A stretch of 64,000 nucleotides of DNA from Micromonospora sp. H61 (GTDB taxonomy: Bacteria; Actinomycetota; Actinomycetes; Mycobacteriales; Micromonosporaceae), in contig NZ_JAGPXY010000026.1 of assembly GCF_018070325.1 (NCBI RefSeq), positions 20,693 through 84,692 on the forward strand, read 5' to 3'. How positions within the stretch are numbered: position 1 is the stretch's first letter; every line of letters begins with the position of its first letter. Both the position numbers and the translations under genes were made by a program. Shown in pieces: positions 1-8,503 of this stretch. The notes under the pieces were generated by a model. That model was not told the DNA's origin. It did no database searches and saw only the letters and a list, made by a program, of their open reading frames with translations.

Positions 1-509
1 GTGGCCGGCTCACCCTTGTCGGTGAAGCCCGCCCGGGTCAGCGACACGCCGCGGTACTCGATGTCCTGCCCGTTGCGGGCCAGCGCGAGACAACTGGCCG
101 GGTCCTCGCAGCGCTGCCCGTCGTTCGTCACGGCGACGATCTGCTTGGTGATGGCGGCAGGGTCGGTGCTCCCGGCCAACTGGGCGGCGAGCACGGCGAT
201 CACCACCGCGTCGTACGTCTCGGCGGAGTACACGTAGTCCGTCAGCGCCGGATTGACGGCCCGTAGCCGGCCCTTGAAGTCGTCTGGCAGCGGAACGAGG
301 GGCGTGGTGCCCTTCATCCCGTCGACGAGACTCGCCCGTTCCTTCAACTCCGCAGGGTAGGAGTTGAGCATGTTGCCGTCCGTGCCGTAGAGGCGCACCT
401 GTTGGGCGCTGGCCTCTTCGGGCTTGTCATCCCCGCAAGCGCTTGTGGCGAGCAGGATCGTCGCGCAGGCAGCCAATGTGGCTACCCGCGAGCGGCGTGA
501 TTCGAACAT
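1..509 (-). CDS. Substrate-binding lipoprotein of a branched-chain amino acid type ABC importer (cut by window edge)
   Basis: Read leftward from an ATG at 507-509. A lipoprotein signal peptide ends at Cys25 (LATSAC). The mature part carries sequence typical of the C-terminal half of type 1 periplasmic binding proteins: LYGTDGN, GMKGTTPLVP, YSAETYDAVVIAVLAAQLAGS, a disulfide-like pair in QRCEDPASC, and DIEYRGVSL. The family captures amino acids or similar ligands outside the membrane. Oddly, these motifs start only about 15 residues after the lipid anchor, where a normal family member has an N-terminal lobe of 100-200 residues first. The rest lies outside the window, so lobe permutation and internal deletion cannot be told apart. 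No transporter partner is visible. Confidence 0.75.
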   Translation of the reverse strand, partial: MFESRRSRVATLAACATILLATSACGDDKPEEASAQQVRLYGTDGNMLNSYPAELKERASLVDGMKGTTPLVPLPDDFKGRLRAVNPALTDYVYSAETYDAVVIAVLAAQLAGSTDPAAITKQIVAVTNDGQRCEDPASCLALARNGQDIEYRGVSLTRAGFTDKGEPA

Positions 510-665
510 GGTCGTCCTTCCTCCGGCGAAGGTCCGCTGCGCACATTAGCGTGCCGAGGCCGGCGGCGGGACCGTGGAGGTGGCGTAATGCGCAGGTAGC
601 TCGCGTTGAACACGGACAGTGACGGTTGCCGGGGGTGCTTGACCACCCGTCCTACTGTGCGCTGC

Positions 666-1055
666 GTGACCGACCTACCACAGCAGACGTTCGATGACGC
701 GGCCGCCGTGCTCCGTTCGGCGCTGACCGGCGATGGAGACGCGGTGGTGGGGGCGTTCGACGCGGTCGTCGACCGGGCCGGCCTGAACGGCGCGTACGGC
801 GTCGCCTGGTGCCTGGCCGCGACAATGCTCGGTGACGCGCCGGCGGCCAGCGGGGCGGCGCTCGACTTTCCGGGGATCGATCAGGCCGGGTACGACACCC
901 GCTGGGTGGCCCGCTTCGTCAGCGCGTACGCGAATCGGGACGAGCCGACCGGGGAGGCGCTGTTCGGCGCGGCGGCAGCCGACGGGCTGCTCCCCGACTG
1001 CCTGCTCACACTCGCCGGCTCGACGATCGCCACCCTGCGCAGCCGCGCCGGGTGA
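666..1055 (+). CDS. Conserved hypothetical protein, 129 aa
   Basis: Likely GTG start at 666 (VTDLPQQTFDDAAAVLRSAL). An in-frame TTG at 606 would add 20 Cys/Arg-rich residues that look non-coding. The protein is mostly alpha-helical and alanine-rich with no signal peptide or membrane segment, so it is probably cytoplasmic. No catalytic motif or known domain is recognised. It stands alone, converging on the leftward secreted-protein gene with a 20-bp gap. Confidence 0.6.
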   Translation: MTDLPQQTFDDAAAVLRSALTGDGDAVVGAFDAVVDRAGLNGAYGVAWCLAATMLGDAPAASGAALDFPGIDQAGYDTRWVARFVSAYANRDEPTGEALFGAAAADGLLPDCLLTLAGSTIATLRSRAG

Positions 1056-1075
1056 ACCGCGACCGTGCGGGTCGG

Positions 1076-1516
1076 TCAGAACGCGTGGTACGCGATCAGC
1101 GGTTCGTACTCATACCGCAGGTTCTCGAAGCGGACCCGGAAGTTGACGCCGTCCCGGACGTTGGTCGCCACGGTGATCCAGCCCGAGTTGGCCGGCAGGT
1201 AGGTCCAGTAGTTGCAGGCGCTCGTCTTGTCGACGAAGATCACGCACGCGTCGGTGGCGTACACGCTCGCGTTGCGCACGTTGATGTCGCGACAGCGCGT
1301 CGTGGTGCGGTACTGGCCGGCCGAGCCGCCGTAGCGGCCGGTCTCGAAGTACGACCGGACCGCCCCGCCGTAACAGGTGGCGAGCGGGCCGAACGCGTTC
1401 GCCCCGGAGTTGACCGGCGTGGTCGGTGTGGTCGGCTCCGCCTGCGCGGGCGTGCCGACGGAGAGCAGTGCGGTGGCCGTGGCGACGGCAAGCAGACGAG
1501 CGGTCGGGGATGGCAT
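1076..1516 (-). CDS. Small secreted protein, 146 aa
   Basis: ATG at 1514-1516, preceded by GGAGGAACGAACGG, which fixes the start; a longer in-frame extension to 1942 overlaps another gene and is rejected. An N-terminal signal peptide (MPSPTARLLAVATATALLSVGTPAQA) predicts export. The mature part has paired cysteines (LATCYGG, TTTRCRDI, ATDACVIF, TSACNYW), suggesting two disulfides, and a beta-rich pattern. It resembles small secreted actinomycete proteins of unknown role. No enzyme motif is visible. Confidence 0.75.
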   Translation of the reverse strand: MPSPTARLLAVATATALLSVGTPAQAEPTTPTTPVNSGANAFGPLATCYGGAVRSYFETGRYGGSAGQYRTTTRCRDINVRNASVYATDACVIFVDKTSACNYWTYLPANSGWITVATNVRDGVNFRVRFENLRYEYEPLIAYHAF

Positions 1517-1645
1517 CCGTTCGTTCCTCCAAGCAGTTGGTTGACCGTCCGTATCGGACTGATCATCTGGCCGTGACGATGATACGTATCGATCGATTGC
1601 CGTGCGGCCCCGATGATGTCCGGCCCGTGTGGTAGCTCTGTAGGC

Positions 1646-2350
1646 ATGTCCGAGGCCATGCTCAGCAAGGTGCGCAAGCTGCTGGCCCAGGCCGAGGACC
1701 CGGCCTGCACCCCGGCCGAGGCCGCCGCGTTCACCGCCAAGGCGACCGAGCTGATCGCCCGCTACGGCGTCGACCGGGCGCTGCTCGCCGCCCGGGACCC
1801 GACCACCGACCCGGTCGGCGATCGGGTGCTGGACATCGTCGCCCCGTACGCCCGCGACAAGGTCGGCCTGCTCGCCGCGGTGGCCGAGCCGCTGCGCTGC
1901 CGCTGCGTACGCCGTCGGCAGGGCAACGGCTTCGCCCTGCACCTCTTCGGCTTCGCCAGTGACCTGGAACGGGTCGACCTGCTCTTCACCTCACTGCTCG
2001 TGCAGGCGGCGCACGGCCTGGCCGCCACCGAGGTGCCCGCGGACGACCACCCCGCCGCCTTCCGCCGCTCCTGGCTGGCCGGCTTCGCCGAGGTGGTCGG
2101 AGGTCGACTCTGGGCGGCCGAGTCGGCGGCGGCCACCGAGTCGGGCGCACCGTCGATGGCGCTGGTGCTGGCCGACCGGTCCGACCGGGTGCAGCGCCGG
2201 CTCACCGAGGAGTACCCACGGCTGCGTACCGCACCGCCACGTCGGTTGGGCGGCACCGGCTTCGGTTCGGGGGCGGAGGCCGGCCAACGCGCGAACCTTG
2301 GTGGTCGGGACGTCGGCGGCGTCGCTGCCGGTCGGCGGCTCGGCCGGTGA
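1646..2350 (+). CDS. DUF2786 family protein
   Basis: ATG at 1646 (MSEAMLSKVRKLLAQAEDPACTP). The N-terminal 40 residues match the DUF2786 signature: KVRKLLAxAED followed by an EAAAFTAKATELIARYGVD helix. The rest is a helical region with LHLFGFASDLERVDLLFTSLL and a C-terminal Gly/Arg-rich tail. Cytoplasmic; function unknown for the family. The gene stops 12 bp before the stop of the leftward SRPBCC gene, so the two converge. Confidence 0.8.
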   Translation: MSEAMLSKVRKLLAQAEDPACTPAEAAAFTAKATELIARYGVDRALLAARDPTTDPVGDRVLDIVAPYARDKVGLLAAVAEPLRCRCVRRRQGNGFALHLFGFASDLERVDLLFTSLLVQAAHGLAATEVPADDHPAAFRRSWLAGFAEVVGGRLWAAESAAATESGAPSMALVLADRSDRVQRRLTEEYPRLRTAPPRRLGGTGFGSGAEAGQRANLGGRDVGGVAAGRRLGR

Positions 2351-2362
2351 CCCGGCAGGTCG

Positions 2363-2890
2363 TCAGGCCGTCGAGCTGGGACGGTGGCGTGACACCGTGG
2401 CGACGTAGCGGGTGAGCAGCTCGTGCCAGCCGGCCGTGAGCGCCTTGCGGTAACCCTCGGCAGCCTCGCCGTGCCGGTCGAAGTGCCGATGCTCCAGCTC
2501 GACCCGGGTGTGTTCCGGCCCCTCGGCATGGAACAGCACCTCGACCTCGCTCGCGCGGGCCGGGTCCGGCACCGGCGCCCGGTCGGGACCGATCTGCCAC
2601 ACGAAGACCAGTCGGCGAGGCGGATCCCAGGTGAGCACCCGACCCCAGTCGGCGCGGAAACCGTACGGGCCGATCTCGTAGAGCATGCCGCCGGCCCGAG
2701 GCTCCATGCCCAGCTCGGCCAGCGCGTCCGGGCCGGACCAGGTGTATTCGGTGACCCACCAGTCGGTCAGCTCGTCGGTGAAGACCGCGAACGCGTGGTC
2801 GGCGGAGCCCGGGACGAGAAGGCTGCACCGGAGAGAGAACTGGCCGACGTCCTGCCGGATGTCGGCCGGATCAGTCAATTCCTGTCCCAT
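2363..2890 (-). CDS. SRPBCC (AHSA1-like) domain protein, 175 aa
   Basis: ATG at 2888-2890 (MGQELTDPADIRQDVGQFSL). The body shows the START/AHSA1 pattern: FSLRCSLLVPGSADHAFAVFTDELTDWW, then GRVLTWDPPRRLVFVWQIGPD, EVEVLFHAEGPEHTRVELEHRHFDRHGE and a C-terminal GWHELLTRYV helix. This fold forms a hydrophobic ligand cavity in a small soluble protein. The ligand is not predictable. A longer upstream frame runs antisense through the next gene and is ignored. Confidence 0.8.
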   Translation of the reverse strand: MGQELTDPADIRQDVGQFSLRCSLLVPGSADHAFAVFTDELTDWWVTEYTWSGPDALAELGMEPRAGGMLYEIGPYGFRADWGRVLTWDPPRRLVFVWQIGPDRAPVPDPARASEVEVLFHAEGPEHTRVELEHRHFDRHGEAAEGYRKALTAGWHELLTRYVATVSRHRPSSTA

Positions 2891-3056
2891 AGGCCCGGAC
2901 CATACCGGCTGATGCCTCGGTGTGCAGCTTCGCGCTGTGCCCGGTTCCAGACAGCGGGTCGTCGAGTCGTCACGGACGGGATGGCCCGCCGGAAAGCGGG
3001 TAACCGCGCCCAACGGCTCGGACGACCGGGCCGGTGTGCAGGTGGGGCGGGAGAGC

Positions 3057-3881
3057 ATGAGCGAGAGCGGGCAGCAGCGGGAGCCGGACCGGAACGTCGA
3101 CAGCGGGAACCCGGACGTCCTGCTCGACATTCCGAAGGTCTCCGTCGACTCCATCCGACTGGCGGTCGACGGTCTGGAGGCCGACCTGTCGCTGCGGGCC
3201 CGGGTGGCCAACCTGCTCCAGGTCGACGCCGGCGTACGGGTGCACCTCAACGGCGGCGAGTTGAACATCGACGGGGTGAACGCCGAGGCGCAGCTGCGGG
3301 TGCGGTTGGAGCAGCTGACCAGAATCCTGGGCCGCGCGCTCGACACGCTCGACCACAACCCACACATCATCGAGGCGCTCGCGGGCACGGCCGGCACCGC
3401 CGTCGACGACGTGAACCGCAGCGCCCAGCAGTTGGCCGCGGGCGCAGCGGAGATCAAGGCATCGAGTCGACGCCTGGGTTCTGATCGGCCGGATGCGGGT
3501 CGGTCCGGGGCTGGCCCGGTCGGTTCGGGACCGGGTGCCGGCGGACCCGGGCCGCGAGCCGGCGGCCCAGGGCTTGCCGACCAGGCGCAGCCGCAGGGCC
3601 AGCAGCCGCAGGGTCGGCGTCCTCAGGGCCAGCATCCGGGATCGGCGGGGCCGACCGCCGGGCAGACCGGCAACAAGCCCGGCCAGTCGGCGGCGTCCGG
3701 TCCGAGCCCGTCCGGGGACGGCGACGGTGGTCTTCCAGGCGCGGCGCAGGCTGCGGCGCAGAACGCAGCCCAGTTCGCCGAGCAGGCGGGGGAGACGCTA
3801 CGAGAGGCCGGGCGCAGCGTGTGGGAGGCGATCCAGGGCAGCGTGGCCCAGCATCGCCCGCAGGGTCGCCGCGACCACTGA
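3057..3881 (+). CDS. Conserved actinobacterial protein with Gly/Pro/Gln-rich tail, 274 aa
   Basis: ATG at 3057 behind GGGCGGGAGAGC. Residues 20-135 form a conserved helical and beta region (DIPKVSVDSIRLAVDGLEADLSL, VDAGVRVHLNGGELNIDGVNAEA, LEQLTRILGRALDTLDHNP). A low-complexity stretch rich in Gly, Pro, Gln and Arg follows (repeats of PQG/GQ, about residues 145-225), then an amphipathic helix (QFAEQAGETLREAGRSVWEAIQGS). No signal peptide. It resembles conserved hypothetical proteins of actinomycetes with no assigned role. The start of 2922 is possible but adds unlikely sequence. Confidence 0.7.
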   Translation: MSESGQQREPDRNVDSGNPDVLLDIPKVSVDSIRLAVDGLEADLSLRARVANLLQVDAGVRVHLNGGELNIDGVNAEAQLRVRLEQLTRILGRALDTLDHNPHIIEALAGTAGTAVDDVNRSAQQLAAGAAEIKASSRRLGSDRPDAGRSGAGPVGSGPGAGGPGPRAGGPGLADQAQPQGQQPQGRRPQGQHPGSAGPTAGQTGNKPGQSAASGPSPSGDGDGGLPGAAQAAAQNAAQFAEQAGETLREAGRSVWEAIQGSVAQHRPQGRRDH

Positions 3882-3897
3882 ACACCGCGCGCGGTGT
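3882..3897. terminator. Palindrome right after the 3881 stop codon
   Basis: ACACCGCG/CGCGGTGT is a perfect 16-bp palindrome starting one base after the stop codon. There is no T-run, so it may be a weak terminator or mRNA 3' stabiliser. Confidence 0.35.
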
Positions 3898-3993
3898 CGC
3901 GCCTGCTGGGACCGCGCGACTTCAGAAAGTCGTGTTGATCATCCAGGAGAGTGGTGGGTATGGCGTCACTGAAAGCGACCCACCAAAGCAAGA

Positions 3994-4021
3994 TCCCCAC
4001 CTGCGTTTCCGCTGGCGGGGA
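3994..4021 (-). terminator. Terminator of the tRNA cluster
   Basis: On the minus strand a 12-nt stem (TCCCCGCCAGCG pairing with CGCAGGTGGGGA, one mismatch and one wobble) closes a GAAA tetraloop and is followed by TCTTGCTTTGG. It lies 26 bp past the 3' end of tRNA-Phe. Confidence 0.65.
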
Positions 4022-4047
4022 CCTCTGTAGCCCGGCGAAAGGCTATG

Positions 4048-4121
4048 TGGCCAGGGGCGGGGTCGAACCGCCGACCTTCCGATTTTCAGTCGGACGCTCG
4101 TACCAACTGAGCTACCTGGCC
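4048..4121 (-). tRNA. tRNA-Phe (GAA)
   Basis: The minus strand folds into a complete 74-nt cloverleaf: acceptor GGCCAGG/CCTGGCC with discriminator A, D arm GCTC...GAGC, anticodon loop CTGAAAA (GAA), and T loop TTCGACC. CCA is not encoded beyond the discriminator. It is the last gene of a three-tRNA cluster. Confidence 0.97.
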
Positions 4122-4220
4122 GTGTCGCTCGGCTCATGTTACCCGGCAACCGGACGAACCGGCGGCAAGGCGACCTGCTCCGATACGCAGAACGCCGCGC
4201 GGGGCGCGGCGTCAGCGCTG

Positions 4221-4294
4221 CGGTCCTGACGGGACTTGAACCCGCGACCTCCGCCTTGACAGGGCGGCGAGCACTCCAACTGCTCCACAGGACC
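4221..4294 (-). tRNA. tRNA-Asp (GTC)
   Basis: A 74-nt cloverleaf on the minus strand: acceptor GGTCCTG/CAGGACC, discriminator G as usual for Asp, anticodon loop CTGTCAA (GTC), T loop TTCAAGT. It is the middle gene of the Glu-Asp-Phe cluster. Confidence 0.97.
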
Positions 4295-4351
4295 TAGCTT
4301 GTGTTGCTCCGACTTGCGCCGGTCTTGCCTTGCTCCGGCTTACGCCGGTCG

Positions 4352-4424
4352 TGCCCCCAACGGGATTCGAACCCGTGCTACCGCCTTGAAAGGGCGGCGT
4401 CCTGGGCCGCTAGACGATGAGGGC
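4352..4424 (-). tRNA. tRNA-Glu (TTC)
   Basis: A 73-nt cloverleaf on the minus strand: acceptor GCCCTCA pairing with TGGGGGC (one wobble), discriminator A, anticodon loop CTTTCAA (TTC), T loop TTCGAAT. It is the first gene of the cluster; the order Glu-Asp-Phe is common in actinobacteria. Confidence 0.97.
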
Positions 4425-4578
4425 GGCCCCGCCATCATTGCACATTCGCAACTTCAAGCGGACTTGCTCCCATCCGGCCCCGCCGGAGGCTTGGAAAGCA
4501 TACGTGATGCTCCGTCGGTCGACAAAATCGGTGTCGGCAAGGGCTTGATGTGGGCCATAACCGCAGGTCAGAGCGTTT

Positions 4579-5361
4579 CTAGCGGAGCCGGGTGATGCCG
4601 AAACGCTGCTTCAGGTCGGCGATCAACTTCGGGCATGCGGCGAGTGTCGCGGCCCGATTACCGCCCCCGTCGTGCAGAAGGACGATCCCACCGGGCCGGG
4701 TGGCGGCGTGCACACGCTTGCCGATCGTGGCCGCGGTCGGCTTGTCCCAGTCCTGCGGGTCGACCGACCAGTGCAGGGGACGCATGCCGAGGTCCTTGGC
4801 CACCCCGAGCACCTCCGACGTCCACCGGCCGCCCGGCTGCCGGTAGAACGACACCTTCGCGCCGGGAACGGCCTTCCGGATGGCCTTGTTGGTGCGGTCC
4901 AGGTCGGCCCGGATCTCGCTGACAGGTCGACGGGCAAGATCGAGGTCGTGACGCCAGCTGTGGTTGCAGAGATGGTGTCCCTCCCGGACGATCCGCCGGA
5001 CCAACTCCGGGTGACGTTGCACCTCGCGACCGACGACGCAGAAGGTCGCCGTCACCTTGGCGGCCTTCAGTTGGTCGAGCACCTTGGGTGTCCAGGCCGG
5101 GCTGGGCCCGTCGTCGAACGTCAGGGCCACCGGGCGTACGCCGGTGTTGCGCCCCAGACCGGCGGGGAGCTTGGCCGGCAGCGGCCGCAGGGGCGGCTTG
5201 GCCGGCTTGGTGACGCTGGGGTGCGGTGTCGGGGTGGGCGGCGTGGTCGATTCCACCGGCCGTGGAGCGCCGGCGGGTGCGATGGTGCGCTCCGGCTGCG
5301 CACAGCCGGAAAGGGCCAGCGCCACGGCGAGGACGGACGCCAGGATGGCGCGGGCTTGCAT
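4579..5361 (-). CDS. Polysaccharide deacetylase (NodB domain) lipoprotein
   Basis: 260 aa, ATG at 5361. A lipoprotein signal ends at Cys20 (LALSGC). A Pro/Thr-rich spacer (residues 35-70) leads to a NodB domain with all five carbohydrate esterase family 4 motifs: TFDDGPSP (Asp83 base, Asp84 metal), HSWRH (His134 and His138, metal), RQPGG (174), DPQDW (201-205) and LLHDGGG (His230). It should remove N-acetyl groups from surface or cell-wall polymer outside the membrane using a divalent metal. It is a stand-alone gene; the upstream 75 bp separate it from the litR-like stop. Confidence 0.9.
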   Translation of the reverse strand: MQARAILASVLAVALALSGCAQPERTIAPAGAPRPVESTTPPTPTPHPSVTKPAKPPLRPLPAKLPAGLGRNTGVRPVALTFDDGPSPAWTPKVLDQLKAAKVTATFCVVGREVQRHPELVRRIVREGHHLCNHSWRHDLDLARRPVSEIRADLDRTNKAIRKAVPGAKVSFYRQPGGRWTSEVLGVAKDLGMRPLHWSVDPQDWDKPTAATIGKRVHAATRPGGIVLLHDGGGNRAATLAACPKLIADLKQRFGITRLR

Positions 5362-5436
5362 CTGCTCGCTCCCGGAGGGTCGGGGTAGGCGGACCCGCCC
5401 GACGGTAGTTCACGCCGCGATTCGGCGACAGTGCGA

Positions 5437-6408
5437 TCAATCACGCCTCGACTGGTCCAGGGAGTCGCGGACGGCGGCGGAGAGCGAGACCGCCTCGGCC
5501 AGGTCGACCGGTCGCACCACCCCGGCGGGCAGCGTGTCGGCTCGCCAGCCGGGGCCGGCGGCGAGCACCAGCAACGGGCGCCGGGGGGCGGCGAGCAGCG
5601 CGCTGAGTTGGGTCGGGTCGGCGGTGGCCCGGGTGTGCGACCAGAGCACCACGGCGGCCGGTCCGGTCCGGTTGACCGCCTCGACGAGGGCAGCCACCGG
5701 CACCCGGGCGCCGAGCATCCGGTAGCTGACACCGGCCTCCGCGAGAGCCGCCGCCAACGCCTCCAGCGGCAGGGTGTGCTGTTCCTCGTCGGCGCAGGAG
5801 AGCAGGATCCGGGCCGGCCCGGTGGGGACGTTGGCCCGACTGGCCGCCGCGAGCGCCTCCGAGACGCAGCGGGACATCAGGTGTTCCACCTCGATCAGGC
5901 CGGCGGTGGCTGCGTGTCGTTCGCCGATACCGGCGAGCACCGGGCGCAGCAGGCCCTCCCAGGTGGCGACGACCCCGCCGGCGGCCAGGGCGTGCGCGAT
6001 CGTCTCGCTGATCACCGCCGCGTCCAGTCGCATGGCGGCCCGGGCCAGGCCGCGGGCCGCCGGACCGGCACGGCCGACCGGGATGGAGCCGCCGCCGTCA
6101 CGGCCGGTCGGGTGGATCCGGGCGGGAGCGACGGCGCCGGTGCCGTTGGGCATCGGGGCCGGTGCCTGGCGGGCCCAGCGGGCCGCCTCGGCGGGGCTCA
6201 CCCCCTCGGCGGTGAGCCGTCGCATGATCTCGAGACGGGCCAGATCGGTGGGTGTGTACCGGCGGTGGTGACCGGGGACGTGTTCGCTGGGCCCGAGCCC
6301 GTAGCGCTGGTGCCAGGTGCGGAGGGTCGTCACCGCGACCCCCAACCGACGTGCGACAGCGCCCGCGCTCAGCGCCTCATCGACCACCCGACCGCTCCGC
6401 CGTGTCAT
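5437..6408 (-). CDS. litR: LitR/CarH-like MerR regulator with B12-binding domain
   Basis: 323 aa. N-terminal MerR helix-turn-helix (residues 12-80: LSAGAVARRLGVAVTTLRTWHQRYGLGPSE...HRRYTPTDLARLEIMRRL), then an Ala/Gly-rich linker, then a helical plus cobalamin-binding module. The lower-ligand histidine region is present (ADEEQHTLPLEALAAAL). The family represses carotenoid genes in the dark and releases DNA when light breaks the adenosylcobalamin bond. Here the cobalamin-capping Trp of the W-x9-EH motif is replaced by His (GERHAATAGLIEVEH). It is the last gene of crtE-crtI-idi-litR and overlaps idi by 32 bp, so it is probably autoregulated with the cluster. Confidence 0.85.
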   Translation of the reverse strand: MTRRSGRVVDEALSAGAVARRLGVAVTTLRTWHQRYGLGPSEHVPGHHRRYTPTDLARLEIMRRLTAEGVSPAEAARWARQAPAPMPNGTGAVAPARIHPTGRDGGGSIPVGRAGPAARGLARAAMRLDAAVISETIAHALAAGGVVATWEGLLRPVLAGIGERHAATAGLIEVEHLMSRCVSEALAAASRANVPTGPARILLSCADEEQHTLPLEALAAALAEAGVSYRMLGARVPVAALVEAVNRTGPAAVVLWSHTRATADPTQLSALLAAPRRPLLVLAAGPGWRADTLPAGVVRPVDLAEAVSLSAAVRDSLDQSRRD

Positions 6409-6997
6409 CCGCCGACGATCCGGGCGGCGTCATGGCCGGGCCGGTTGCGCCCGACCGGGACTCCGCGGGGCGTAGCAAGCGGTTCACCACCCCGCCCAGC
6501 CAGGGCGCGTACGACCGGGGATCGATCTTCAACTCGGCCTCCAGCGCGGCGGGGTCGGCCCACCGCAGCTCAGCCACCTCGTCCGGGTCGGGCAGTAGCG
6601 GAGCGTGGGGCAGGAACTCGCCTCGCAGTACGTGGTCGTACTCGAACTCGACCCGACCGGTCGCCGGGTCCTCGGCGTAGTAGACGTAGATGCCGACCTC
6701 GGTCAGCTCGACCGGGCCCGCGCCCAGCTCCTCGCTCAGCCGTCGGTTGGCCGCCTCGGCGAGCGACTCGCCAGGCTGGGGGTGGCCGCAGCAGGAGTTG
6801 GCCCAGCGCAGCGGGAACCGGGTCTTCACGGCGGCTCGGCGCTGGAGCAGCACCTGGCCGTCCGGGTCCACCAGCAACACCGAGAAGGCCCGGTGCAGCT
6901 GCCCCGGTGGTTGGTGCGCGGCCGCGACGGTCGTCTCGCCGTGGGCAGTGCCGGCCTCGTCGACGAGCTCGACGAGGTGCTTCTCACGACTGCTCAT
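6377..6997 (-). CDS. idi: Isopentenyl-diphosphate delta-isomerase, type I
   Basis: 206 aa with a Nudix-like fold. It interconverts IPP and DMAPP, the priming unit for carotenoid chains. Visible hallmarks: the catalytic Cys segment WANSCCGHPQPGES, the metal-binding E-rich segment NRRLSEELGAG, and VEFEYDHVLRGEF. The ATG at 6995-6997 overlaps the crtI stop (ATGA), which indicates translational coupling. A 35-residue Ala/Ser-rich C-terminal extension overlaps the start of the litR-like gene. Cytoplasmic. Confidence 0.93.
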   Translation of the reverse strand: MSSREKHLVELVDEAGTAHGETTVAAAHQPPGQLHRAFSVLLVDPDGQVLLQRRAAVKTRFPLRWANSCCGHPQPGESLAEAANRRLSEELGAGPVELTEVGIYVYYAEDPATGRVEFEYDHVLRGEFLPHAPLLPDPDEVAELRWADPAALEAELKIDPRSYAPWLGGVVNRLLRPAESRSGATGPAMTPPGSSADDTAERSGGR

Positions 6998-8475
6998 CGG
7001 CCTTCCCCGGTGATCCGGCCGGCGGCGAGCTTGCCGGAGATGAGCACCATCGGTACGCCGACGCCGGGTTGGGTCCCGGAGCCGACGAAGACCACGTTCG
7101 GCAGGTCGCGGTGCAGGTTGGACGGGCGGAACGGGCCGGTCTGGAAGAGGGTGTGCGCGGCGGCGAACGGGGTGCCGGCGGCCATCCCCTGCTCCTCCCA
7201 CTCGGCGGGGGTGATCGCCCGGAGCACCTCGACCCCGGCGCCGAAGCCGACGTAGCCGCGCTCCTCCAGGGTGCCGATCAGCTGGTCGGTGTAGCGCTGG
7301 GTCAGGTCACCGCGCCACTCGAACGGCGCCCGGTGCAGGTTGGGCACCGGGGCGAGCACGTAGTAGGTGTGTCGGTCCGGCGGGGCCACCGCGGGGTCGG
7401 TCCGGCTCGGGTTGGTCACCAGCAGCGACGGATCGGTCATCAGCTCACCCCGTCGGATGACCTCATCGAAGGTGCCCTTCCACGCGCGTCCGAAATGGAT
7501 GTTGTGATGGGCGATCTTCGCATAGGCCTGTCGGGAGCCGACGTGCAGAACGACGCAGGACGGCGAGTAGGTGAGCCGGCGCTGCGGCGCGGCGGGGAGC
7601 AGGTCCCGGTAGGCGACCGGCAGGTCGGGGTTGAGCACCACCACGTCCGCCGGCACCAGGTCGCCGTCGGCGGTGAGCACGCCGGTGGCGCGGCCGTTCA
7701 CGGTCTCCACCCGGGTCACGGTGGTGTCGTACCGGATCTGCACGCCGTGCTTCTCGGCCGCGCCGGCCATCGCCCTGGAGACCGCGTGGATGCCGCCGCG
7801 TGGGAAGTAGACCCCGGCCACCGAGTCGAGGTACGCGATGACCGCGTAGATGGCCAGCGCGTCGTGCGGCGCGAGGCCGGCGTACATCGCCTGGAAGGAG
7901 AAGATCCGCTGGGTACGCGGGTCCCGGAAGAACTGGTTGATCTTCGTTTGGAGGCGTCGGAAGGCCCCGCCGCTGAGCAGCTTGAGCAGGTTGCCGGTGA
8001 TCAGGTCGGTGGGCGCGTCCAAGTTGCGCTCGATGAAGTCGGTGCGCTCCAGCCGCCACAGCTCCCGCGCGTACTCGACGAACCGAAGGTAGCCGTCGGC
8101 CTCCCGAGGCCCGCAGACCCGGGAGATCTCGGCCGCCATCCGGGTGGTGTCGGTGAGCACGTCGAGGGTCGAGCCGTCCGGGTAGTACGCCCGGTAGGCG
8201 GGGTCGAGCGGGGTCAGGTCCAGCCAGTCGTGCAGCTCCTCGCCGACCGCGCCGAGCGCCTCGGCGATCAGGTCGGGCATGGTGAGCACTGTCGGGCCGG
8301 TGTCGAACTCGTAGCCGTCCACGCCGAGGCGTCCGGCCCGCCCGCCGGGCACCGGCTCGCGCTCCAGCACCGTCACCTGTCGACCGCTACCGGCCAGGTG
8401 CAACGCGCAGGCGAGCCCGCCCAGCCCGGCCCCGACGACCACCACCCGGTCCGTCCGTCCTGTCACCGTCCGCAC
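6994..8475 (-). CDS. crtI: Phytoene desaturase
   Basis: 493 aa. FAD-binding Rossmann motif at the N-terminus (VVVVGAGLGGLACALHLAGSG) followed by LEREPVPGGRAGRL and the family stretch FDTGPTVLTMPDL. The C-terminal signature GTQPGVGVPMVLISGKLAAG closes the FAD fold. It introduces double bonds into phytoene to give lycopene or neurosporene at the membrane. It sits between crtE (28 bp upstream) and idi (4-bp overlap). The length is usual for bacterial CrtI. No lycopene cyclase is present in the window. Confidence 0.95.
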   Translation of the reverse strand: MRTVTGRTDRVVVVGAGLGGLACALHLAGSGRQVTVLEREPVPGGRAGRLGVDGYEFDTGPTVLTMPDLIAEALGAVGEELHDWLDLTPLDPAYRAYYPDGSTLDVLTDTTRMAAEISRVCGPREADGYLRFVEYARELWRLERTDFIERNLDAPTDLITGNLLKLLSGGAFRRLQTKINQFFRDPRTQRIFSFQAMYAGLAPHDALAIYAVIAYLDSVAGVYFPRGGIHAVSRAMAGAAEKHGVQIRYDTTVTRVETVNGRATGVLTADGDLVPADVVVLNPDLPVAYRDLLPAAPQRRLTYSPSCVVLHVGSRQAYAKIAHHNIHFGRAWKGTFDEVIRRGELMTDPSLLVTNPSRTDPAVAPPDRHTYYVLAPVPNLHRAPFEWRGDLTQRYTDQLIGTLEERGYVGFGAGVEVLRAITPAEWEEQGMAAGTPFAAAHTLFQTGPFRPSNLHRDLPNVVFVGSGTQPGVGVPMVLISGKLAAGRITGEGR

Positions 8476-8503
8476 GTGACCACCTCCTCGCTCAAGTCGC
8501 TCT

